This document shows positions 1 through 9,442 of a DNA stretch of 64,000 nt, in pieces. The stretch spans positions 1,054,001 through 1,118,000 of the forward strand of contig JBCAMK010000001.1 of assembly GCA_038503065.1 (NCBI GenBank). The letters run 5' to 3'. Origin of the DNA: Paragyromitra xinjiangensis (lineage: Eukaryota; Ascomycota; Pezizomycetes; Pezizales; Discinaceae). The first letter of the stretch is position 1; each line of letters opens with the position of its first letter. A program made the translations under genes and the position numbers. The notes under the pieces were generated by a model. It was given only the letters and a program-made list of their open reading frames with translations. It was not told where the DNA came from and ran no database searches.

Positions 1-1859
1 AATGGTTTTGTTGCCTTGGTTTATAGATTAGTATCTTCCTTAGGTGAGCTGTAGTCATTAGGTAGACGATGATTGGCGTGGAGCTTGGAGCAAACCAGGA
101 AGGGTTGCGAGAGGTGTTCTGCAGTGCTATTTTAGCAAAAATCCTCCAGAAAATTTTTATCAAGAGGATCACCAAGATAGGATCATTGATTGGATCTAGA
201 GCCACCTGGTGGATACATATCCCATCATTTAAATGGTCCCTTTCATCGGCAGTTGGGTGGGAGGCCTCAGGGAACCGTTGAGTTCATAGGATATGACTCG
301 CTTGCTAATTCTATAGCCAGCGAACACAACAAAGCCAGTTTTCCTTGAATGCAGCCGATTTCGAACAACACTAGCTTGCCCCACAAAGATACATGTAATT
401 CACCCCTGCGGCATAGGGCTTAGAGAGAGAATTCGCCGACGGTTCTTGGCAAACTTTTTGATAAATAGCCCACCGACCTCGCCCTCCCCTCAACTCTTCA
501 CAGTCCTTCCCAATCTCGGGATTGGGCCACTCGTTCACTTCCATGATCGAGCTTTATTACGGTGTTTATCACCTCGTGGAGCCAGCACGGATCACGCTAC
601 ACCTCAAGACGTCGTGCCTCTTGCTAGGGTGTTAGTTAGAGCTTGTAAACATCGTGGAGCCAGCACGGGTGACTCTGTACCTCAAGACTTCGTGCCTCTT
701 GCTAGGGTGTCAGTTAGAGCTTTTAAATATCATGGATCAAGCACCACACGTCTCTTGTCGTGTTTCCCTGGGCCTCAAGACGTTGTGCATCTTGCTAGGG
801 CACCAGGGAATAATTTTTGGTACTTCTGGGCCTTTGGTCTGCTGCGTTACTGGTATTGCAGTACCTCCAGTAACGTTTAAACTTTTTCATTGTCCCCCTG
901 GCTGTTATGCGAGGGGATGAGGGAATTGTTTCTGTGGTTTTTCGCTGCTCATGCGGGATGGGTGTACATTGACGGAGACTCGATAAGATTCTGATGAACT
1001 GTTTCGTCTGCATCGTCAGATACTATCTTATCCATTTTTTCTGTCGAACATAATATGGATTGATAGAGATTCTGCTTACTATTCCTTTCAGTCTAGGCTT
1101 CGAGAAGAAAATCTCCCTGCAGCACATCAAACGAGTACTAAGCAGTTTATCAATGATGGAGGTGAGGATTAACTTCCGAAGGAACTATTACGAGCCATTC
1201 TCGCCTAACGGATGAGTAAGGATTGCTCATCAAACCTAACCTTCTTTGCGAGTTTAACAGGAAGCCGTTTTTTCCAGCACTTCCATCGTATCCTATTTAG
1301 GCACCTAGGAAGGCCAGTTAGGGTTGCTTTCCGCTTGTCGCCGACCATCACCGCCAGGTAATGCTTGGCGGACCCCCGAACCAGACTAAATTCCAAATCC
1401 TTTCCCAAGATCAAGTCGCGTAATCATCTGACTAATCGCGAAACACTGCAACTGTAGCCTGCAGATCCCGTCAAGGCCGTTTTATGCGTTCCGTATTGGG
1501 CCATAAGCTTAAAGTTGCACTTCATCCAACGTTGTGAGGTCGAAAACACACTGATTTTACTCGAGGCCATGCAGATGGAGCTGTCAGTCCCGCGGATCGT
1601 TCCGGGCAGGGATTTGGAATGGAATTCCAAATAGTCGTACCCCACCCAAAACGCAATGCTACAGATGTGTGACGTTGTTGGTGGGTGCAGCTTTTGCGGA
1701 CCCCGCTAGTGCCCCACCATACTTATTTCTACCTCGGGTCTCCTCTTCAACATCATCTCCAGCATCAATTCAAATTCAGACCCGTCCTTCGATTTCATCT
1801 TAATCAATTGAACTTTCTCGACTTATACATTCACCTAGATACATCAACCCATCATCACA
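1..1859. other. Intergenic region upstream of the peroxiredoxin gene
   Basis: No gene was recognised here. The only clear structure is the 78-bp tandem repeat at about 575-815, listed separately. Open frames in 1205-1645 are short and resemble no family I know. The last 60 bp before the ATG at 1860 are pyrimidine- and CA-rich, as is common in fungal 5' leaders. Confidence 0.5.
575..815 (+). repeat. 78-bp tandem repeat, about three copies
   Basis: Copies start near 575, 653 and 731, giving a 78-bp period. Shared blocks are CGTGGAGCCAGCACGG and CTCAAGAC-TCGTGCCTCTTGCTAGGG. The third copy is more diverged and carries about 16 extra bases. As 78 is a multiple of three, one frame (446-880) stays open through all copies and encodes about 26-residue repeats containing PQDVVPLARV. 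That frame lacks an ATG start and I could not assign it to a gene. Confidence 0.8.
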
Positions 1860-2537
1860 ATGGTCTCTGTCGGCGACTCTCTCCCTGCTCCTCCCAAGTC
1901 CCTCTGGGAGGGTGCCGAGAATAGCTCTGTGACTTTCCCTTCATCAGGGAAGTTCATCATCGTTGGCGTTCCAGGAGCCTTCACCCGTAAGCTCTCATTT
2001 CTCTGTTAATTCTTTGCCGTATTGCTATAGGATGCTGATGGGTATCGGGTGCCTTTTAGCTCCTTGCTCTTCCCAGGTTCCAGGGTATATTGCGAAGCAT
2101 GATGAGTTTGTTGCCAAGGGTGTCAGTGACATCTATGTTGTTGCTGTCAACGATATCGTACGTCCCTACACCCTACTCAATACGTGGGAACATAAGTACT
2201 GATCAGACAAAAGTTCGTCGTCAAGGCATGGAAAAAGAATCTTGGACCGGACTCTGAAGTTCATTTCATCTCTGACTCTACTGGTACGCAAGCCTGACTA
2301 GTTTAATCTTCTCCTCTACCGAAAAACTGATCCTGGATAACTGACTTGTGACAAAATATAGGTGCATTCATCAAGTTACTCGGACTAGATTTCGACGCGT
2401 CAGGACTGCTCGGAAACACTAGGTCCAAGCGCTTCGCTGCTGTTGTTGAGGATGGAAAGATCAAGAGCTTGCAGGTCGAGAATGATGCTCCAGATATTAC
2501 CGTAACAGCTGCTGAGAAGGTTTTGGCGAGTTTGTGA
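1860..2537 (+). CDS. Peroxiredoxin, Prx5/PMP20 (AhpE/Asp f 3-like) type
   Basis: Thiol peroxidase reducing hydrogen peroxide and alkyl hydroperoxides. Exons are 1860-1986, 2060-2157, 2214-2283 and 2362-2537; phases agree and give 156 residues. The active-site stretch GVPGAFTPPCSSQVPGY is formed across the first splice junction, with P38, T42 and peroxidatic C45 in the PxxxTxxC arrangement. The substrate-binding part runs through VVAVND and AWKKNLG, and the C-terminal half (LGLDFDASGLLGNTRSKRF) is typical of the Prx5 family. Fungal members are usually 155-170 residues and cytosolic or peroxisomal; the last three residues, ASL, do not make a convincing PTS1 signal. The ATG at 1860 is the first in frame and follows ATCACA. 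The neighbouring HAD gene is convergent, 263 bp downstream. The family is certain; subcellular location is not. Confidence 0.95.
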
Positions 2538-2800
2538 GAGCTGCTTGAGTCCACATGCACCATCCAAGCACGACTTAATTTGTAGCTTCTGGTTCTGACC
2601 TCATTAGCTAAATCAAATGCATATAGCTCAGTAACACTTCCTTCCTTTGCAAAAAAAAAAGTGATTTGAGATCTTGTGAAGAATATGACACAACATATAT
2701 TTCGTGTCTTGTATGCGCATGTTTCTACAATTCTAGCTCATGAGATGGTGATATTAGTAAACATCAGATGATTATGTGCTTCTATCCTATATAGCTTACT

Positions 2801-3580
2801 CTATGCGCCCTTAAACTCCTTTTCTACGGCATCAGCCATCTCCCCTAGCGTATCCCACCTCCATTCCCATGCTCCCACCTTCTCCTTGACCACTCCGTCG
2901 TCCTCATCGTCCTCATCATCATCTACTCCAATTGCTGCCTCCCTCCTACTAATCCACGCACTCCTGATTCCCATTTGTTCTGCGGGCACATGATCATGAA
3001 ATAAACTCTGGGCCGTATGCAGAACCGCACCTTTCTCCACTCCAAACCTTTCCTTCACTTCCTTCAGCATGTACTCGAAGTTATTCAAATCTGGCTTGTA
3101 GCTTCCGATCACTTCCGCCGTCAACACTGCATCAAATACGCCCTCACCCCCAAGTTTAGGTAGTGACGCCGTGAATGAAGCCGTATCTGCATTAGATAGT
3201 ACTACCAATTTGTAGTGCTTCTTGAGTCTCTGGAGAGCCTCTGCAGTATCTGGGAATGCAGGCCAATCCTTGACGCTTGCGCTAAAAGCATCTACTTCTT
3301 CTTGGGATGGCTCTGGAAGCGAAAGAGCGGAGGCGATTTGAGAATAGACAGTTGAAAGGAGAGCAGAGTATTTCAAGCCAGGAGTAGCGGCTTGTTGTGC
3401 GTGCTCGAGGGCAGCGTAGAGGGTGAGGAATTCGGAGCGGGAGAGAGGGGTTGAGAAGCTTGGGGAGCGCTGAGATAAGAGCGGGGCGGCAGCGGTGTAT
3501 AAACCGGTCTCCCAATCTATAAGGGTGCCGTAAACATCGAAAGTAAGGAGGGAGAATGTGGTTAGGGAGGGAGTTGACAT
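2801..3580 (-). CDS. HAD-superfamily hydrolase, 2-haloacid dehalogenase (type II) like
   Basis: Intronless, 259 residues. Motif I is FDVYGTLIDWETG with nucleophile D15; motif II is VVLSNAD; the motif III lysine lies in GSYKPD; motif IV is in the LFHDHVPAEQMGI stretch. The order and spacing fit the haloacid-dehalogenase type II subfamily, in which the Asp attacks the substrate to form an ester intermediate. In fungi many such proteins have unknown substrates, and real dehalogenase activity cannot be deduced. An acidic loop of about 17 residues rich in D and E (near residues 215-232) sits after the last motif and looks like a lineage-specific insertion. The start ATG at 3580 is the only one ahead of motif I. 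It lies head to tail with nothing obvious: the next gene at 4320 is divergent. Confidence 0.92.
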   Translation of the reverse strand: MSTPSLTTFSLLTFDVYGTLIDWETGLYTAAAPLLSQRSPSFSTPLSRSEFLTLYAALEHAQQAATPGLKYSALLSTVYSQIASALSLPEPSQEEVDAFSASVKDWPAFPDTAEALQRLKKHYKLVVLSNADTASFTASLPKLGGEGVFDAVLTAEVIGSYKPDLNNFEYMLKEVKERFGVEKGAVLHTAQSLFHDHVPAEQMGIRSAWISRREAAIGVDDDEDDEDDGVVKEKVGAWEWRWDTLGEMADAVEKEFKGA

Positions 3581-4319
3581 CGCGAATGCGGGGTTGGGCT
3601 TTGGATTAACGGGTATTGCGAAGTCTGCAGAACTCTATCTTCTCCGAGGAGTTTTTACGGAGCACTTGGGGGGGGATATGTGGGGTTAAGCGTATGCAGG
3701 TGAGTCAGTAATTGTGGGGGATCTCTAAGTCATATCTTGGAAGTTCCAGATCGAGTGACATCCCGAGACCGGGATCCCGAATCTTAAAACTCGGCATGCC
3801 GAGATGAGGTCTGGTGAGTGATCATCAAACTCCCCGAAATATCTCCTACAGTTCAGATTGACTTAGTGTTCTTTTCAGCTCCTGAAAGTTGCCGATCCCG
3901 TATCGGATTTTTCTCTCGGTTCCTTCTCGCGCGCTACATAGCGGTTTCACCGTGTCTTATTTCATAATTATTCCGGGAACGCTTGCAACCAACCACAGCA
4001 GTCTTCACCAAAAATAGCCCATTGACAGCCGAGCTCAATTCTGCCTGTGCGGCTCCGAAAGAAGCGCCGCGCAATTAACGGTATCGCAGGGCGTCAAGCC
4101 CCATGGATCCTGTTCTTTGTTCCAATTCTTCCACTGGGCGACAAACTGTGCGACACCAACCAACCATCAAGATTTCCAACTTTCCAAGATCCAAGCCGGG
4201 AGGCGACAGGAACGTCAGGGAACACAACATGGGGAGTTTTTCAGGTCCAAGGCTGAAAGGCTAAATAAAAGTCCGAGAATCCCCTTCAATATTGGACTCT
4301 CTAAATCATAACAATCACG
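3581..4319. other. Divergent intergenic region (HAD hydrolase / GH128)
   Basis: About 740 bp between two divergent starts, so promoters for both genes must lie here. I see no sharp regulatory signature. It contains TCGAGTGACA at 3751-3760, a near match of the recurrent motif discussed in the findings, followed by a short GC-rich inverted stretch (CCCGAGACCGGGATCCCGA). Confidence 0.45.
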
Positions 4320-5281
4320 ATGCTTCCATTATCACTATTACTACTTGCCTTGACTGCCCTCGAGACATACGCACAAACATCTTCCACAAAACGAGGATTG
4401 CTTTATATCCCTTCTACTGCACATCCAGATGATGACGCAAAATTCCTATCAAAACGATCATCCTTGACATGGTACTACAACTACGGCTCACTCCCATCAT
4501 CCGCCGTAACTGGTACCGCCGCAGATCTACAATTCGTACCAATGCTATGGGGTGACCGCGAAAACACCTTCGTAGCCGACGTACGATCCCAACTCCCCGC
4601 CGTAAAATACGTGCTAGGATTCAACGAACCAGACATGGATCTATCAGTCGGGGGAAGCAGCATCACACCTCAACGTGCAGCCGATTTATGGCGAACAAAC
4701 ATACAGCCGCTAGCAGCGAACGGGGTGAAACTAGGAGCCCCAGCTGTGTCGAGTGCGCCATCGGGAATGCAGTGGTTACAGAGCTTTATGACGGCGTGTA
4801 GTGGGTGCACGGTTGATTTTATACCGATACATTGGTATGGGAATTTCGAGGGACTGGCGTCGCATTTGGGATATGTTAATTCGGTGTTCCCGAAGTATTC
4901 GCTGTGGGTGACGGAGTTGGGGTATGCGAATGTTGATATGTTTGTTCTCCCTTGTTCTCGCAACTGGTTGTCATTGCTGATGAGTCTGGTAGGGAGACGA
5001 CTGAGTCGTTTTTTAATACCACGATTGAGTATCTTGATCGGTTGGACTATGTCACGCATTACAGCTGGTTTGGTGCTTTTCGAAGTGATGTTAGTAATGT
5101 GGGGCCGAATGGGGCAATGTTGAATGATGATGGGGAGTTGACGAATCTGGGGGCGTGGTATTTGGGGGAGGCGGGAACTGGAGTGCATGGTGCTGCGGCG
5201 GGAGGGAGGAGGGGTGTTTCGGTAGTAGCGGCAGTTGTTGCAGTTGTAGTAATGGTGGTGACGGGTATGGGGTTTTGGTAG
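4320..5281 (+). CDS. Glycoside hydrolase family 128 (putative endo-beta-1,3-glucanase), GPI-anchored
   Basis: Two exons, 4320-4921 and 4993-5281; the 71-bp intron starts GTATGC and contains TGCTGAT as a likely branch site. The product is 296 residues. Residues 1-18 are a signal peptide. The body is the Glyco_hydro_cc (GH128) TIM barrel: WYYNYG near 51, FVPMLWG near 72, GFNEPD with the putative acid/base E103, HWYG near 171, and LWVTELG with the putative nucleophile E199, which sits at the splice junction. After the junction, FFNTTIEYLDRLDYV and WFGAFRSDVSNVGPN are hallmark family blocks. The C-terminus is a Gly/Ala spacer followed by a hydrophobic tail, fitting a GPI signal, so the enzyme probably sits at the plasma membrane or wall. 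Known members cleave beta-1,3-glucan; fission yeast Asl1 is the best-known relative. Confidence 0.93.
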
Positions 5282-6476
5282 GGCATTTGTGGAGTTTGAG
5301 GATGTTTTAGAGCTGGGAACTCTGGATGTATTATTTTGGCGGTTTGGGGAGGGTTGTTTTTTATGGGGGCCGATAGATTTGTATGATATGTATGATAACC
5401 TATAATTAGAATCTACAGGTATGGTCATGCTCTGGGACAACAAACAGAGGGAAGCACATTTTCGTTTTTCACGTGATGTATGCCCAAGCCCTCCAAAGAA
5501 CATCATAAACTGATACCAGAAACACTAAACTCAAAACAGTGGTAGCTCTAGAAAGGGGTAAAAATGTTTGTATCTTACTCCAGTACTAATGCCTTGCTTA
5601 TGTGGGTGCGGAAGATACCGCCGGATAGTTGGAGGTGGGAAAATCGAAATTCTTTGGGGGCCTCACGCCTATCCACAGATTAGATCTTCACTTTCCGCTT
5701 CTTGCAGAGAATTGCCTATAGAAGAATAACTGGATCGTTTAAACGTGCTACCAAAAGTTTAAAGAAATTAAATATCATAGAGTATCACTCGACATTATAG
5801 GGTTCTGCCTATTAGAGATGCTTCCCAATACGGGGTGTGGCTTCGGGGTTGGAAATGATTGAGACAGGTACCTGGGCACACGGGCACTCGGGCACCCGAG
5901 AGAGAGCTATTTAGATAGGGGCTGTGCTGCCCGTCTGGCGGTCTGGCGGTCGGGCCTTCTATTCCTCCCTACGTGCCATAATCCAAAGCAAAAGGCACCA
6001 TCTTTTCTGGTATCAAGGTCAATTTGGGGCATATTGCTTGGGTAGCGCAAAAAATGACTCACAAGATATCTCGCCGAAATAAGTGGTGATTTTTTACCCG
6101 TTATAATTTGAATAGGAAACCTAAAGTACATGCGGGAAACTTATGGCCTACCTGTCGCATCGCATCTAAGAGCCCACAATCATTCACACAGATGTTTATT
6201 TTCTACCAATATATATCTAACAGCATACAAACAATACCAACGCCCGATTACCCCCTAAAATATATAATGTCGAAAATAAATTAAAGTATTTTAAAATGAA
6301 GCAGGTATCATGCGACCCAAGAAACCCCCCGAAACAAATGGAAGGACAAAAGGAAAGTGATGTCGTGGAATAACGTGAACAATCCCGCCCTGTTCAACAG
6401 GCTCATCCGATAAGGTCGATGTTTAACCACCCTAGTCGTTGTCAAATAATTTGCACCTTTTCTTTCCGGTACTTTC
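5282..6476. other. Intergenic region between GH128 and the ferric reductase
   Basis: The two flanking genes converge here, so promoters are not expected. No coding region was recognised. It holds one copy of the dispersed repeat (5783-5970) and is otherwise unremarkable, becoming A/T-rich near 6200-6300. Confidence 0.5.
5783..5970 (-). repeat. Dispersed repeat, copy A
   Basis: On the minus strand this stretch reads GGGAGGAATAGAAG, then CCCCTATCTAAATAGC, a run of CGGGTGCCCGAGTGCCCG, then CAATCATTTCC and CCCCGAAGCCAC, and ends in TCGAGTGATA. The same blocks occur in the same order at 16569-16730 and 17858-18037 on the plus strand. No coding potential is visible, so a non-autonomous transposon or solo terminal repeat is likely. 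Copy A has extra CCGCCAGA units where the other copies carry TTGCTTGCT. Confidence 0.85.
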
Positions 6477-9442
6477 TCAATAGCTCTCCTCGAAATACTC
6501 GATATGCTTTCGTTCTGTATTCAGGCAGCCCACCACCGCACCTCTCACGATATCCACCAGCACCGATGGCCCACAAGACATAACCGCCATCCGTCCGACA
6601 AGCCTTCTTTGTTCTGACGCAAGGATGTCTGGGATCTTTGGACGTTTATATTTGACTCCAGGCAGTTTCTTCTGCCCCTCTTTGGTCTTTGTAACGTAGA
6701 GTTGCATGCTAATGTCGGTTCTAGTCAGGCAGCCCTTTGGGAACTTTTTCGCAACCAGGTTCTCCACGAGTTCTTCTTCCTTGGCTGTCCACAAGAATAC
6801 GAGCCTCTGTGTAAGAGTCCGTCCCTCACGAGATCTTTCCATATAGTCAACCAAATAAGGAAGTATTGTTGTAATTCCAACTCCGCCAGCAATAAGGACG
6901 ACGGTCTCGTAAAGATGGAGAGGATGGTTAACACCGTAAGCACCCTCGATAAGGCATTTTATCTCTAGCTCTCGCCCTCGTGGGAAGCCTCGGGTTTTAT
7001 TTTCTTCTTCGTGCTCGCGTATTCGGTTCGCAAGGGTCGCCGTCATACCTTTCCGCGGTTTGATAAAGAAGATAAGTTTTGGCCGTTGGGCTCCTCTGCG
7101 GGCAGTGCTCGCAATCGAACTGAGGGCAGCTTGATTGATCTCGACAAATTCATCATCCTCTTGCTCCACCTCCTGAACAATCGATAATACTTTCCTCTTC
7201 TCGTTACTCATCTCTTCTTCCTCTAACTCCTCAATCTCCATATCGTCTTCCACACCTTCTTCCACATCTTCTTCCGACGGGTCTGTTTTCTCAGACTCTA
7301 CAATTGTGTCGGCAATCTTCTCGCTGTGGCTCTCCTTCTCCTTCTCCTCTCCTTGCTCTGTGTCTGTGTCGGAATCCTTCAAGGAATCAGGGCCCTTGGA
7401 CGAGTCAGAACCCTTGGAGGAATCAAAACCCTTGGAGGAATCAGAGCCTTTGGATGAATCAGAGCCCTTCGAGGAATCAGAATCCTTTTGGGATTCTTTA
7501 GCTTCAGACTCCCGATCCGCTTTTCTCTTTGCCCTTCTCGCCTCCTTAGCTTTCGCTTTCTCCTTATCTTTCGCTTTCTGCTTAACACTTGACTTTCGCT
7601 CCGGCACTTCCTGACCCAAGGTAGAGGCATTCACCAGTTCCTTCCCCTTCCCATTGTCCGCTACAATGAATATATCCTTGGCTTTTCCCGTCTGCTTGAC
7701 GATGTATATATGCCTCTCCTGCTTCTTCTCCTTAGATGCTGTTGTATCCTTGGCCGTTACCGTGTCTGGAATATCTTTCAACAGCCCCAACTCTTTGAGA
7801 GTAGCCAGCTGCCTAGGATTCGACGCGTCTTTAGATTTCTCCGATTTCTCGCTCATAACCCTTGCTCTCGGTGGTAATCTCGGCTCCCGTAGGGAATCGC
7901 TCAACGATCCCTGTAACGACCTCTTAATACCATTCTGTGGCATTGCCGTCAACATCGGTTCACTAGATCTCCAACCAGCGGCAGTGAACGGATGGCACTC
8001 CCAGAATCTCCAGGTACCACTGATGAAGACGAAGTAGTGTGCGCCGGGGAAGTAGCCAACATCTTGTGCAGATGGGTATACGGTCAGCTGGATCACGTCG
8101 GTGCCTTTGACGAACTTTGCGCGTGCGAGGTGGTGGTTTTGGGGGTCCCGAGAAAATGCGCCGTAGTTGAGGATGAGGAGTCTGAGGAGGCGGGTGAACC
8201 GGTCGAAGGCCCACATGGCTATACAGGCCCAGACCCAGGGATGGTACATCCCTGTCGCGGAGAGTTTTAGGTGGCTGTTGGGTGGTTAGTGATCTGCCAA
8301 TCATGTGGTTTTAACTAGAGGGTGGATGACTTACTAGTATAGAAAAGTGAGGAAGAGGATGACACCGATAATATGGAAAAATAAGAAGAACTCATAAGCC
8401 TTCTTCCTGAATGGGAAGACAGAAAGGCATAGAATTAATCCCATTATAATCATAGCCTAGAAGAACTGTGAGTGGTTGTCTTGTCTTGGTATGCAGAAGG
8501 TAAACTCACTGTAACACCATTCCACCAATAGGCTGGATTCCACCTTCGAGCTTCATCACCAACTATAACGATCTTATTAGATGACATTCCAAGAAATTTA
8601 TCCATCACATCTGGGTTTTGAAAACTTACTCTGATACATATAAACAGCGTAAGCCACAGAGTGCACCATCGCCATCAACGCAGATACTCTAGCAATCCAC
8701 TTGTGGAACACATGGAAAGTCCCATAAGGCCACCCAGTCAACCAGACCAGGAAATCATTCCTCCCTGCGAGAAGGAAAAATATAGGCATATTCCACAGAG
8801 ATAAAACTCCTGCTCTGTCCGCAATCAATTTTGTCCCGTCAATCTTTCCTACTTCGCCGTGGTGAACGACAAGGAAGATGATGTTGATGAGCCAATAGCC
8901 AACTACTAGCACCGTCTCCATTCTTGTTGGAAACGTGTACCAACCTACTGGCTGTCGGTGTCGTCCCCCAAATAGCGCTGGGTACATAACCCATCTCTTG
9001 AAACCGTTTGTAAGGGCACTTGGAGGATAGATCTTCCGTGATAGCGGTTTTTGTGATTCCGTATCGGTGGAAAAGCTGACCCGTGAGTTACGTACAGCGG
9101 TCCAAATCGTCCTTACGAGACCGAGGAGGAGAAGTAATGATGGGAATATATAAAGGTAGAAACTATTAAACGGTAAGCACTATATCGACGATTGATCTTC
9201 TCCTTGGTTTCTGAAGGAAGAGGCTGGTGGATAGGAGTAGTACCCGAAAAGCTAGACAGAACAACCCAATTAGCTTAATCACCAGAGAAAATGTTTGAGA
9301 TCTTGGATACATACCCGGTTAATGCGCTGCTCCTCATCATCATCTGCCTACAAGCCCAAAGGTCCGGTTAGCACACTTGTTGATACACCTGTATTTACCC
9401 AGGGAAAACAACTTTAGGAACAAAAGAGGGGATAATTACCAT
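6477..9442 (-). CDS. Ferric reductase-like transmembrane flavocytochrome with a large charged insertion
   Basis: FRE/NOX-type reductase moving electrons from NADPH through FAD and two hemes across a membrane. Proposed exons are 9442-9440 (ATG only), 9347-9315, 9179-8630, 8562-8510, 8456-8335 and 8274-6477, giving about 852 residues. Heme ligands are visible as H171/H185 and H241/H255, both with 14-residue spacing, in predicted helices. The FAD site is ECHPFTAA, the NADPH site LIAGGVGIT, and the C-terminus has CGPSVL. Between HPFTAA and IFFIKPRKG lies an insertion of about 290 residues rich in K, E, S and D, including SSKGSD repeats. The 5' end is uncertain: an in-frame TAG (around 9180-9182) lies just ahead of the third exon, and an alternative model uses an 8-nt micro-exon (9251-9244) spliced to 9162. 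All later junctions are phase-consistent. Confidence 0.87.
7383..7491 (-). repeat. 18-bp minisatellite inside the ferric reductase gene
   Basis: About six imperfect 18-bp units encode the hexapeptide SSKGSD and variants (SSKGFD, SSKGPD). The array lies within the charged insertion. The period keeps the reading frame, so copy-number change would alter only the linker length. Confidence 0.8.

Noticed and set aside
4670..5506. 278-codon minus-strand ORF opposite the GH128 gene
   Set aside because: It is a shadow of the codon pattern of the GH128 exons, whose catalytic motifs are clear on the plus strand.
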